DNA from: an uncultured Clostridia bacterium
GTDB taxonomy: Bacteria > Bacillota > Clostridia > TANB77 > CAG-508
Direction: 5' to 3'
DNA length: 42,192 nt
Assembly (NCBI GenBank): GCA_934149155.1
Contig: CAKPDZ010000005.1
Span: 1-42,192 of the forward strand
The notes beneath the pieces are model-generated. The model saw nothing but the letters and a program-made list of their open reading frames with translations, was not told the origin of the DNA and did not search any database. Shown one piece after another: positions 26,592 through 34,044 of the stretch (its first letter is position 1; every line of letters starts with the position of its first letter). Made by a program: the position numbers and the translations under genes.

Positions 26592-26837
26592 TTACTTTTG
26601 GCGACTTTGGAGATATTCTTTGCGAGAAATGCTTAATGCTACAGCTTGTTTTTTAATTTCCTCATCAACCTCTTGACGAGTTAAACCACCAATAATAAGC
26701 CTTCCTCCCCAAGATTTTAAGGAATCCATAATTATTTTATTGAATATTGGCTCAGGTAGCTTTTCAAACGCCTGTTTCATCTCACATTCCCGGTTGCACT
26801 CCCAACATCTTATGTTACAGTCAAATTTTAACATCAT
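26592..26837 (-). CDS. Small Cys-rich protein with CxxxCxxCxxxC motif
   Basis: An 81-residue protein of unknown function. The N-terminus carries FDCNIRCWECNRECE, with cysteines at 7, 11, 14 and 18. The first three match the CxxxCxxC spacing of radical SAM enzymes, but there is no room for a TIM barrel, so a small iron-sulfur or zinc site is more likely. The C-terminal half (GGLTRQEVDEEIKKQAVALS) looks helical. The start was set at the ATG at 26837, 8 bases after AAGGAGAG; a GTG at 26846 is the longer alternative. It is convergent with the SPFH gene and separate from the CDF gene behind it. Confidence 0.6.
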   Translation of the reverse strand: MMLKFDCNIRCWECNRECEMKQAFEKLPEPIFNKIIMDSLKSWGGRLIIGGLTRQEVDEEIKKQAVALSISRKEYLQSRQK

Positions 26838-26916
26838 AAGTAACACTCTCCTTTACATTAATTTTTTTAATTATACCACAATATGTAAAATCAATCAAAT
26901 TATAGTTAACTATTTT

Positions 26917-27780
26917 TTATACATATGGCTCTACATGTACTATTGCTTTATACACCTTATCTAATTCAGCAATATTTTTTTCCAAGCTATCTGCAAGCTT
27001 ATGATTTTCTATTGTTGTCATATTTCCATCAACTGCAATTGTTAAAAATATTATATACTGATATCCAACAGGTGCTGATGAGATGCTATTTATTGCCTTT
27101 ATTTCTTTATATGCACGAGCCAAATCTAATATTATATCTTTTGTATTTTCATCAATGGACTTATCCATTAAAATATTATAGCTCTCTATAAATATTTCAA
27201 TTCCTGTTTTACATATCCACGCAGATATACCAATACCTACAACACTATCAAACCAATTTATTCCTTTTAGTGACAATAATATTGATATTAATGTAAATGT
27301 AGTAATTACGCAGTCATTTCTATGGTCTTGCATACTTGCTTCTAATAAAATATTATTATATTTTTTATACATTGCTCTTGTATATATAAATAATCCTAAT
27401 TTAGTTGTTATTGTTATAATACAAACTACAATTAGCCACCACGAAAAAACTATGTTATTTCCTTTAATCAAAGTTTCAATTGCATCTATTATTGTTTTAA
27501 TTGATACTACTATCATTGAAATTGCAATAAATAATGAAAATATATATTCTGCTTTTCCATGTCCAAAGTTATGGTCGTCATCTCCTGGTTCACTTGCTAT
27601 TTTATTTCCTATTGCTGTCATTAATGATGCAAATATATCTCCTGCACTGTTTATGCAGTCTGCTATCATTGCTTGGCTCTTACTTGTAAATGCTACTATC
27701 GTCTTAAATGCTAGCAAAAATATATTTCCTATCATACCATACATTCCAGCTTTTTGAGTGACTTTGTATCTTTCTTCCAT
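26917..27780 (-). CDS. Cation diffusion facilitator metal exporter
   Basis: A 287-residue CDF-family transporter with about six membrane segments in the first 210 residues and a C-terminal cytoplasmic domain (about 215-287). Metal-site residues are visible: DCINSAGD in the second segment, HNFGHGKAEY in the loop after it, and QDHRNDC in the fifth segment. It expels divalent metals (Zn, Fe, Mn or Co) in exchange for protons. The HxxxD-type sites alone do not fix the metal. AAAGGAAAG precedes the ATG. It is a single gene. Confidence 0.9.
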   Translation of the reverse strand: MEERYKVTQKAGMYGMIGNIFLLAFKTIVAFTSKSQAMIADCINSAGDIFASLMTAIGNKIASEPGDDDHNFGHGKAEYIFSLFIAISMIVVSIKTIIDAIETLIKGNNIVFSWWLIVVCIITITTKLGLFIYTRAMYKKYNNILLEASMQDHRNDCVITTFTLISILLSLKGINWFDSVVGIGISAWICKTGIEIFIESYNILMDKSIDENTKDIILDLARAYKEIKAINSISSAPVGYQYIIFLTIAVDGNMTTIENHKLADSLEKNIAELDKVYKAIVHVEPYV

Positions 27781-27860
27781 TTTTAATCTTTCCTTTCATA
27801 ATGATTAATTTTTTTGATTATATACTTTATATAATTGTAATTCAATATTTTTAACAAAAT

Positions 27861-27889
27861 TTGCATTCTCTTCATATTTATGCTATAAT
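27861..27889 (+). promoter_or_regulatory. Sigma-A promoter
   Basis: TTGCAT (27861-27866), a 17-base spacer and TATAAT (27884-27889), 34 bases upstream of the small membrane protein gene. Confidence 0.7.
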
Positions 27890-27923
27890 AAGTTAGATTA
27901 ATAAAAAAGAGGTGTTAAATTAT

Positions 27924-28262
27924 ATGCCAATAGTAGCAATAATATATATATTAATTTTTATAATATTCGCATTAGCTGCATATGCTGTAATGCAAATAAA
28001 ACTAGCCGGAATCAATGTAAAAGACTTTTGGAGCTTTATTGAAGCAAACCAAATTTTAGATAAATTATATGTATTTGCAAAAAAATACAAAACTCTTTCT
28101 CCTCAACAACAGGTTATATATTTAATGGAAGCAGAAAAAGTATTTACAGCATTTGATAAAATTCCTGACATTATTTGGGAAGACGAATTTAAAAAATATG
28201 ATGAAGTACTAAAAAAATATAATGAAATAAAAGTTGATAGATGGATGTCTTCTTCTAACTAG
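27924..28262 (+). CDS. Small membrane protein of unknown function
   Basis: A 112-residue protein with one N-terminal membrane segment (about 3-22, AIIYILIFIIFALAAYAV) and a charged, mostly helical C-terminal part ending KVDRWMSSSN. I do not recognise the family. The ATG at 27924 was chosen because AGAGGTG precedes it; an upstream GTG lies within that site. It has its own strong promoter, and its last codons form the left arm of its terminator, a compact single-gene unit. Confidence 0.65.
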   Translation: MPIVAIIYILIFIIFALAAYAVMQIKLAGINVKDFWSFIEANQILDKLYVFAKKYKTLSPQQQVIYLMEAEKVFTAFDKIPDIIWEDEFKKYDEVLKKYNEIKVDRWMSSSN

Positions 28263-28277
28263 AAGTCACCCATCTTT
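28239..28277 (+). terminator. Terminator overlapping the gene's 3' end
   Basis: AGATGG.TG.CTTCT pairs with AGAAG.CA.CCATCT and is followed by TTTTT. The left arm lies inside the final codons of the upstream gene. Confidence 0.75.
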
Positions 28278-28319
28278 TTGGTATTCAATACTCTTTAAAA
28301 TTCATTTTCTTATGCAAAT

Positions 28320-30722
28320 TTATATTTTCAAAACCCATTTTTTATTTTTCTTTAAATTACCTGCCAAAATTTCTTCTGAGATTCTATCTTCCACAAGATT
28401 TTGTATAGTTCTTCTTAATGGCCTTGCACCAAAATTGCTATCAAAACCTTGTTCCATAATTGTTTTAACAACCCCATCATCTATTTCAACTATATATTTT
28501 TGTTTTTGCAAACGCTCTTCCACTTGTTTTAGCATAATTTGAGCTATATTTTCTATATCTTGTTTATTCAACTTATGGAATACAATAATTTCATCAATTC
28601 TATTAATAAATTCTGGTCTTAATTCATGTTTTAGTTCTTTTATAACTTCTTTTTTTAATTCTTCATATTCTTTATCATCTTCTGTATTTCCAAAACCTAA
28701 AGATTTTTTATCTGTAATATGCCTTGCGCCTAAATTTGAAGTCATAATAATCACAGTATTTTTGAAATCAACTTCTCTTCCTTGAGAATCTGTTAAATGT
28801 CCATCCTCTAAAATTTGTAATAAAATGTTCATCACATCTGTATGTGCTTTTTCTATCTCATCAAATAATACTACTGAATATGGTTTTCTTCTGATTTTTT
28901 CAGTTAATTGTCCTCCACCATCATATCCAATATATCCTGGAGGCGAACCAATCAATTTAGACACTGAATGTGCTTCCATATATTCTGACATGTCTAATCT
29001 AATCATAGAATTTTCATTATCAAATAATATCTCTGATAATGCTTTAGATAATTCCGTTTTTCCTACTCCTGTTGGACCTAAAAATAGAAATGAGCCTATT
29101 GGGCGCTTCGGATTTTTTAATCCTACTCTCCCTCTTCTTATCGCCTTTGCTACTGCTTCAACCGCTTCATTTTGTCCTATCACTCTTTCATGTAACTTAT
29201 CTTCTAAATGCTGTAATTTTTGATTTTCATCTTCTGTTAATCTCTGTGCAGGTATTCCTGTCCACTTAGATATAATCTCTGCTATATTTTCCTCTCCTAT
29301 TTCTGTAATATCTTTATTTTTAGCTTTTCTCCATTTAGTAGTTTCCTCTTCCAATTTTTCTCTAGTTTGTTGCTCATTATCTCTCAATTTTGCAGCTTTC
29401 TCAAATTCTTGATTATATATAGCCTCTTCTTTTTCTTTGGATATTATTTCTAATTTCTCTTCTAATGTTTTTATTTCATCTGGTTCAGTAAAAATTTTCA
29501 TTCTAACTTGTGAAGCTGCTTCATCTATTAAATCAATTGCTTTATCTGGTAAGAACCTGTCTGTTATATATCTAACTGATAATGTAACAGCTGAATTTAC
29601 TGCTTCATCTGTTATTTTTACATTATGATGTGCCTCATATTTATCTCTAATACCTTTTATTATCTCGATTGTTTCTTTCTCTGTGGGTTCACCAACATCA
29701 ACAGGACTAAATCTTCTCTCTAAAGCAGAATCTTTTTCTATATACTTTCTATATTCTTCTATCGTTGTCGCCCCTATTAACTGAATCTCTCCTCTAGCCA
29801 ATAAAGGTTTTAATATATTTGCTGCATCTATCGCGCCTTCTGCTGCTCCAGCTCCTACTATCGTATGTATCTCATCTATAAATAATATAACATCTTCAAC
29901 TTTTTTCACCTCATTTAAAGCTTTTTTTATTCTTTCTTCAAAATCTCCTCTATATTTTGCACCTGCAACCATTCCTGATATATCTACACTTACTATTCTT
30001 TTATTTTTTAAACTTTCTGGTACTTCTCCAAGCACTACTTTTTCTGCAAGACCTTCTACAATTGCAGTTTTTCCAACTCCTGGCTCGCCTATTAAACACG
30101 GATTATTTTTTGTTCTTCTAGATAAAATTTGAATTATTCTTTCTATTTCTTTTTCTCTACCAATAATATTATCAAACTTTCCATCTTCCGCCTGTAAAGT
30201 TATATCTTCTCCAAATTGATTTAATGTAGGAGTTAAAGAATAGTTTCCTTTTCCTCTTTCAATATCTTTTTTTATTTCTCTATCAGATTCCTCTTCATTT
30301 ATAACTTTTGCTATCTCATTATAAATTTTAGAAATTTCCACATTCAATTCTGTAATTATTCGTACTGCAACACAATCTCCTTCTTTCATAATAGCCAATA
30401 ACAAATGTTCTGTCCCTATATAGTTATATCCAATTCTCTTAGCCTCTAAAAACGCATTTTCAAGCACTCTTTTAGTTCTTGGTGTAAAACCTAATGTTTC
30501 TTTTATCTCTCTTCCTACGCCTAATATTTCTTCAATTTTTACCCTAACTTTTTCATCTGTAATCCCTTTATTATTTAAAACCTTTGCAGCAATTCCTTCT
30601 CCCTCTTTTACAAGCCCATATAAAATATGCTCTGTTCCTATATAATTATGGCCTAACTCCACTGATATATCATTTGCTATTTCTATAACTTTTTTAGCTT
30701 TATTTGTAAATTTATATATCAT
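28320..30722 (-). CDS. clpC: ATP-dependent Clp protease ATPase subunit ClpC
   Basis: An 800-residue HSP100 ATPase. Two Clp N repeats (about 1-145, each with NYIGTEHILYGL-like sequence) are followed by the first AAA+ module (Walker A GEPGVGKTA near 211, ILFIDEIHT), a UVR/coiled-coil insert (about 427-462, NQEFEKAAKLRDNEQQ) and the second AAA+ module (GPTGVGKTE near 548, VVLFDEIEKAH). It unfolds substrates for ClpP. The gene is coupled to a 51-codon upstream gene (TAATG overlap). The ctsR-mcsA-mcsB genes that precede clpC in many Firmicutes are missing, and no CtsR operator is seen. Confidence 0.95.
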   Translation of the reverse strand: MIYKFTNKAKKVIEIANDISVELGHNYIGTEHILYGLVKEGEGIAAKVLNNKGITDEKVRVKIEEILGVGREIKETLGFTPRTKRVLENAFLEAKRIGYNYIGTEHLLLAIMKEGDCVAVRIITELNVEISKIYNEIAKVINEEESDREIKKDIERGKGNYSLTPTLNQFGEDITLQAEDGKFDNIIGREKEIERIIQILSRRTKNNPCLIGEPGVGKTAIVEGLAEKVVLGEVPESLKNKRIVSVDISGMVAGAKYRGDFEERIKKALNEVKKVEDVILFIDEIHTIVGAGAAEGAIDAANILKPLLARGEIQLIGATTIEEYRKYIEKDSALERRFSPVDVGEPTEKETIEIIKGIRDKYEAHHNVKITDEAVNSAVTLSVRYITDRFLPDKAIDLIDEAASQVRMKIFTEPDEIKTLEEKLEIISKEKEEAIYNQEFEKAAKLRDNEQQTREKLEEETTKWRKAKNKDITEIGEENIAEIISKWTGIPAQRLTEDENQKLQHLEDKLHERVIGQNEAVEAVAKAIRRGRVGLKNPKRPIGSFLFLGPTGVGKTELSKALSEILFDNENSMIRLDMSEYMEAHSVSKLIGSPPGYIGYDGGGQLTEKIRRKPYSVVLFDEIEKAHTDVMNILLQILEDGHLTDSQGREVDFKNTVIIMTSNLGARHITDKKSLGFGNTEDDKEYEELKKEVIKELKHELRPEFINRIDEIIVFHKLNKQDIENIAQIMLKQVEERLQKQKYIVEIDDGVVKTIMEQGFDSNFGARPLRRTIQNLVEDRISEEILAGNLKKNKKWVLKI

Positions 30723-30877
30723 TATTTTTTCTCCTTTTTAGTCATTTTTGCCATTTCATCTGCTTTTTCTTTTTGTTCTGGTAATGGCACCCATGCAAAA
30801 TATGATGACACAAATTCACCAAATTGAGTTGCATCTTCTCCTACTTCAGGATGTGTTTGTTTTTGTTTTTTACTCAT
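30722..30877 (-). CDS. 51-residue protein translationally coupled to clpC
   Basis: A small gene starting ATGAGTAAAAAACAA and ending in TAATG, where the last A of its stop is the first base of the clpC start. The product is hydrophilic, with an acidic and aromatic middle (PEVGEDATQFGEFVSSYFAW) and a Lys-rich end (MAKMTKKEKK). The AAGGAG site for clpC lies inside its last codons, so its translation probably controls clpC translation. Its own ribosome site, AGGTAGGTG, is part of a terminator-like stem. Function unknown; it could be an adaptor or only a leader peptide. Confidence 0.65.
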   Translation of the reverse strand: MSKKQKQTHPEVGEDATQFGEFVSSYFAWVPLPEQKEKADEMAKMTKKEKK

Positions 30878-30911
30878 AAAAAAACACCTACCTTTCTATT
30901 AAGGTATGTGC
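30878..30911 (-). terminator. Terminator hairpin whose right arm holds the next gene's ribosome site
   Basis: On the minus strand GCACATACCTT pairs with AAGGTAGGTGT (one mismatch), followed by seven T and then the ATG of the 51-codon gene. It ends the spoVM transcript, but the right arm contains the only purine-rich ribosome site for the next gene, so readthrough transcripts would have that site sequestered. Confidence 0.7.
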
Positions 30912-30931
30912 TTTTTTTCTTTTTTTATTCA

Positions 30932-31006
30932 CTAATCTTTTATTCCAAATAATAATTTTACTATTCCTCTTAAACATTTAGGAACTTTTTTTACAACAAT
31001 AGTCAT
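30932..31006 (-). CDS. spoVM: Stage V sporulation protein M (SpoVM), 24 residues
   Basis: A 24-residue micro-gene with a perfect AAAAGGAGG site 7 bases before its ATG. The peptide reads MTIVVKKVPKCLRGIVK followed by LLFGIKD. It matches the SpoVM pattern of B. subtilis (KLPKFLGGIVRAMLG) in the K-x-P-K-x-L-x-GIV-K/R core, including the proline that bends the amphipathic helix, and has nearly the same length (26 there). SpoVM binds the convex forespore membrane and recruits SpoIVA for coat assembly. It is 14 bases behind a 48-codon membrane peptide gene and followed by a terminator. The gene is too short for normal gene calling. Confidence 0.8.
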   Translation of the reverse strand: MTIVVKKVPKCLRGIVKLLFGIKD

Positions 31007-31020
31007 ATGTAATCCTCCTT

Positions 31021-31167
31021 TTAGCAGAGCAACCATAATATTCCTACTAATATTACTACTATTCCTATTAAAAATAACCATCCGAGTGTTGGTAAAAATA
31101 ATACTAGCAATATTCCTATCCCTAATCCAATTAAACATACACCTAAAGTCTTTTTTAAGATTTTCAT
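31021..31167 (-). CDS. 48-residue membrane peptide upstream of spoVM
   Basis: It starts MKILKKTLGV with an ATGGAGG-type ribosome site (GGAGG, 8 bases upstream), then is almost wholly hydrophobic with two possible membrane segments (about 9-26 and 29-47) separated by LPTLGW, ending LLC. It is co-transcribed with spoVM, whose ribosome site begins immediately after its stop codon. Function unknown; the partner gene suggests a sporulation or forespore-membrane role, by inference only. Confidence 0.65.
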   Translation of the reverse strand: MKILKKTLGVCLIGLGIGILLVLFLPTLGWLFLIGIVVILVGILWLLC

Positions 31168-31191
31168 TATGATTCCTCCATTTTTTAATAT

Positions 31192-31220
31192 ATTATATGT
31201 CGTTTTATAGATTATGTGAA
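31192..31220 (-). promoter_or_regulatory. Promoter of the spoVM micro-operon
   Basis: TTCACA (31215-31220), a 17-base spacer and TATAAT (31192-31197) fit sigma-A. The same bases also read AC, 16 bases, CATATAATA, which fits the mother-cell sigma-K consensus. The sequence alone does not decide between them; a mother-cell factor would suit spoVM. Confidence 0.5.
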
Positions 31221-31223
31221 AAG

Positions 31224-31252
31224 GTACATTTGGGACCGGTTCTTAAATGTAC
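31224..31252. repeat. Short REP-like hairpin
   Basis: GTACATTT and AAATGTAC form a perfect 8-base stem around GGGACCGGTTCTT. The loop resembles GGGACGGTTC-type short repeats that I recall from other Clostridia, but no second copy occurs in this window. It sits directly between the HU terminator and the spoVM promoter. Confidence 0.4.
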
Positions 31253-31287
31253 AAAAAAGAAACTTAGAATTTTTCCTAAGCTTCTTC
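31253..31287 (-). terminator. Rho-independent terminator of the HU gene
   Basis: Minus strand: GAAGCTTAGG, a loop of A and T, CTAAGTTTC and TTTTTTG. It lies about 30 bases beyond the HU stop codon. Confidence 0.75.
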
Positions 31288-31314
31288 TCATATATTTATA
31301 TCATTATATAATTA

Positions 31315-31590
31315 TTATCCGTTTACTAAATCTTTTAATGCTTTACCAGCTTTGAATACTGGAGCTTTAGATGCAGGTATTTTTATTTCTTCTTTTGTTT
31401 GAGGATTTCTACCTTTTCTAGCAGCTCTTTTTCTAACTTCGAAAGAACCAAATCCAACTAATTGAACTTTGTCTCCTCCTTTTAATGATTCAGCTACAAC
31501 TTCTGTGAATGCATTAACTGCTGCTTCTGTTGCTTTTTTAGATTCTCCTGTTTTTGCAGCGATAGCTGCTACTAATTCAGCTTTGTTCAT
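31315..31590 (-). CDS. hup: DNA-binding protein HU
   Basis: A 91-residue HU/IHF-family protein of standard length: MNKAELVAAIAAKTGESKK at the start, the GFGSFEVRKRAARKGRNPQT beta arm that inserts into the minor groove, and APVFKAGKALKDLVNG at the end. It bends and compacts DNA as a homodimer. AGGAGGTAA precedes the ATG. It is a single gene with its own terminator. Confidence 0.97.
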   Translation of the reverse strand: MNKAELVAAIAAKTGESKKATEAAVNAFTEVVAESLKGGDKVQLVGFGSFEVRKRAARKGRNPQTKEEIKIPASKAPVFKAGKALKDLVNG

Positions 31591-31711
31591 TATACATTAC
31601 CTCCTATAAAATTTTGTCTATGTACTCTATATCGCTGAAAATAGCAATATTCCGTACTCCTTTTACTTATTCTCCAAATTATATTAAAATCCCCTCTTTT
31701 TTTTTAAAATT

Positions 31712-33337
31712 TTAATATATTTTTGTTTTTTCTAGAATTTTATATATTTTGTCACCCTTTGGTAACATATATATATCTTCTTTATTGTATATTTTTAATG
31801 CTACTACAGCTGCTAAATATATTACTACAGCAAATAACATCGCTATTATTGTTGCCAATCTTCCAGATATTATTCTATCTAATAATAAATATAATGTATA
31901 AGAACATACTGCCATAATTGTTGTCGCTATAGCTGGTTTTATAACAAATTTATTAAAGGGTAAGTCTAATTTTACATATTTTTTCAAAACATTAAATACT
32001 ATTGCAAATGCTACTGCATGACATGCTATTGATCCAATTGCTGCTCCATAAACATTGAAAAATGGTATCTTTAGCAATATAATATTTAATACTAATTTAA
32101 CTACACATCCAATTCCTAAAGCTATTGCAGGTACCATTACTTTTCCAAATCCTTGTAATGCTCCATTTATTGTCTGGTCAAGTATTGAGAATATTACTGA
32201 TACAGATATCAATTGTAATAATAATGCTCCCTCATTTGCATTTGGATATAATAGATTTAGTATTGGTTGTGCAAATACAATCATTCCAACAACACAAGGC
32301 AATCCTATTAACATTGATGTTAATAATGAAAATGATGTTCTTTTTGTTGCAGATTCTTTATCATTTTTTGCTTTTGCTGCTGATATTGCTGGTACTAATG
32401 CTGTTGCAAATGCAATATTTATAGCTAATGGCAAGTTTGTAACTGTATCTACTTTACCACTTAATTGTCCATATAATTTTGTTGCTATATCTGCCGGCAT
32501 ATATCCACTTAAAATTCTCTTTACTGTAAATGAATCTATATTTTTGTTAAATGATGTCATTATTGAACTTAGTGTTAATGGAATTGACACCATTAAAATA
32601 TTTTTTACTATTGTTTTTACATTTTCATATTTATAATTTGTTGAACTTTGAATTTCATTTCCTATTTCTTTTCTCTTTAGTCTATAATACATAAACAAAT
32701 AAGCAAAACTTGAGAATGTTGCAAGTGTTGTTGCTACATTTGCTCCAGCAGCCATCATTTCTGTTGAAGTTGATGTTGCATATGCAACTACCTCTACAAT
32801 TCCTATTGTAAATATTGTTTTAAATATTTGTTCTAATGTTTGAGCTCTAGCTGTTATTTTTAATGTTCTTCTTCCATTAAAATATCCTCTAAACACTGAT
32901 GATATTGATACAAAAAATATTGCCGGTGCCAAAGCGACTAATGTTAATTCTGATTCTGGAATTTGTGTCCAACTATATGCAATTACATGTGCACCAAAGA
33001 ATAATAACATTGATCCTATTGCTCCAAGTGTTCCAAATGTTACTAATGCAACTTTAAAAATCCTATTTGCACCTTTATTATCTCCAACAGCTAATCTTTC
33101 TGATACTAATTTTGATATTGCATTTGGTACTCCTATTGATGATACTGTAAGTAATAATGCATATATTTGATATCCACTTGCATATATTGCATTTCCTGCG
33201 TCTCCAAATCCATCTCTATTTGTTAAATATAATGTATATATTAATCCTAAAACTTTAATCAATATTTGTGAAAACATTATTGTTACAACACCTTGCATAA
33301 ATGTTTCCTTTTTTATTGCTCTTTTTTCCTTTGCCAT
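31712..33337 (-). CDS. Lipid flippase of the YtgP/SpoVB (MurJ-like) group
   Basis: A 541-residue polytopic protein of the MOP/MVF superfamily with about 14 membrane segments. The N-terminal QGVVTIMFSQILIKVLGLIYTLYLTNRDG and SVFRGYFNGRRTL blocks are typical of Firmicute polysaccharide transporters of the SpoVB/YtgP type. The likely role is lipid II export for peptidoglycan synthesis (as YtgP) or cortex synthesis (as SpoVB); the two cannot be separated by eye. AGGAGG precedes the ATG. It is divergent from rplM. Confidence 0.88.
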   Translation of the reverse strand: MAKEKRAIKKETFMQGVVTIMFSQILIKVLGLIYTLYLTNRDGFGDAGNAIYASGYQIYALLLTVSSIGVPNAISKLVSERLAVGDNKGANRIFKVALVTFGTLGAIGSMLLFFGAHVIAYSWTQIPESELTLVALAPAIFFVSISSVFRGYFNGRRTLKITARAQTLEQIFKTIFTIGIVEVVAYATSTSTEMMAAGANVATTLATFSSFAYLFMYYRLKRKEIGNEIQSSTNYKYENVKTIVKNILMVSIPLTLSSIMTSFNKNIDSFTVKRILSGYMPADIATKLYGQLSGKVDTVTNLPLAINIAFATALVPAISAAKAKNDKESATKRTSFSLLTSMLIGLPCVVGMIVFAQPILNLLYPNANEGALLLQLISVSVIFSILDQTINGALQGFGKVMVPAIALGIGCVVKLVLNIILLKIPFFNVYGAAIGSIACHAVAFAIVFNVLKKYVKLDLPFNKFVIKPAIATTIMAVCSYTLYLLLDRIISGRLATIIAMLFAVVIYLAAVVALKIYNKEDIYMLPKGDKIYKILEKTKIY

Positions 33338-33444
33338 AACTCCTCCTATAACTCATTCTATGTTTTTTGTTATCTTTTTATTTCTAAATACCAAGTAATT
33401 ATATCTATAAATGTTAAAATTATCAAGAACTTTTGCCAAATTTA

Positions 33445-33473
33445 TTGACAAATGGCTGATTTTGTATTAAAAT
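33445..33473 (+). promoter_or_regulatory. Strong sigma-A promoter of rplM-rpsI
   Basis: TTGACA (33445-33450), a 17-base spacer and TAAAAT (33468-33473). The expected start is near 33480, leaving a leader of about 107 bases. Confidence 0.85.
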
Positions 33474-33479
33474 TGATTA

Positions 33480-33586
33480 GTATTATGTTAGAATATGATT
33501 TAAATATGAAACTTCTCCCCGGTGGTTTTAGATTTAAATTTCATATAAATAAAATTAAATTTAAAAATAGGAGGGTAAATATTACC
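33480..33586 (+). ncRNA. Probable ribosomal protein L13 leader
   Basis: The leader of the rplM transcript can fold: ATTTAAATATGAAA pairs with TTTCATATAAAT, enclosing the only GC-rich stretch, CTTCTCCCCGGTGG. Firmicutes are known to carry an L13 autoregulatory leader at this exact place. Whether this sequence matches that RNA family needs a covariance-model search; position and hairpin are the evidence here. Confidence 0.5.
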
Positions 33587-34021
33587 ATGAATAACGTTAC
33601 ATATAGTGCAAAAAAAGAAACAGTTGAAAGAAAATGGTATATAATTGATGCAGCTAATAAACCATTAGGTAGAGTTGCTACAGAAGTTGCTAGATTATTA
33701 AGAGGAAAACACAAACCAACTTTCACACCAAATATCGATACAGGAGATAATGTTATCGTTATCAATTGTAAAGATGCAATATTAACAGGAAATAAAATGA
33801 ATTCAAAAATCTACAGACATCACTCAGGTTACATTGGAGGAATGAAAGAAACTCCAGCTTCAGTTATGTTTGCTAAAAATCCAGAAAAAGCTATGACATT
33901 AGCTGTAAAAGGAATGTTACCACACAATTCTTTAGGTAGAGCTATGGCTAAAAAATTAAGAGTTTTTGCAGGAAGCGAACACAATCTTCAAGCACAAAAA
34001 CCAGAAATTTGGAATTTTTAA
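33587..34021 (+). CDS. rplM: 50S ribosomal protein L13
   Basis: A 144-residue L13. Conserved blocks are ERKWYIIDAANKPLGRVATE, LLRGKHKPTFTPNIDTGDNV, DAILTGNKMNSKIYRHHSGY and GMLPHNSLGRAM. The start is the ATG at 33587 after AGGAGGG; the longer in-frame extension to 33452 overlaps the promoter and would be untranscribed. L13 is an early-assembling 23S rRNA-binding protein. It is followed 23 bases later by rpsI, the usual pair. Confidence 0.97.
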   Translation: MNNVTYSAKKETVERKWYIIDAANKPLGRVATEVARLLRGKHKPTFTPNIDTGDNVIVINCKDAILTGNKMNSKIYRHHSGYIGGMKETPASVMFAKNPEKAMTLAVKGMLPHNSLGRAMAKKLRVFAGSEHNLQAQKPEIWNF

Positions 34022-34044
34022 TTAATTAAGGAGGAACTATAATA

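Noticed and set aside
28320..30722. CtsR or HrcA operator near clpC
   Set aside because: No AGGTCAAA-type tandem or CIRCE inverted repeat is visible upstream of the 51-codon gene or clpC.
30932..31138. 68-codon frame ending at the SpoVM stop
   Set aside because: Its upstream part overlaps the 48-codon membrane peptide in another frame and lacks a ribosome site; only the last 24 codons have one.
33452..33586. 45-codon N-terminal extension of rplM
   Set aside because: It overlaps the -35/-10 promoter and the leader hairpin, and AGGAGGG directly precedes the ATG at 33587, which gives a normal-length L13.
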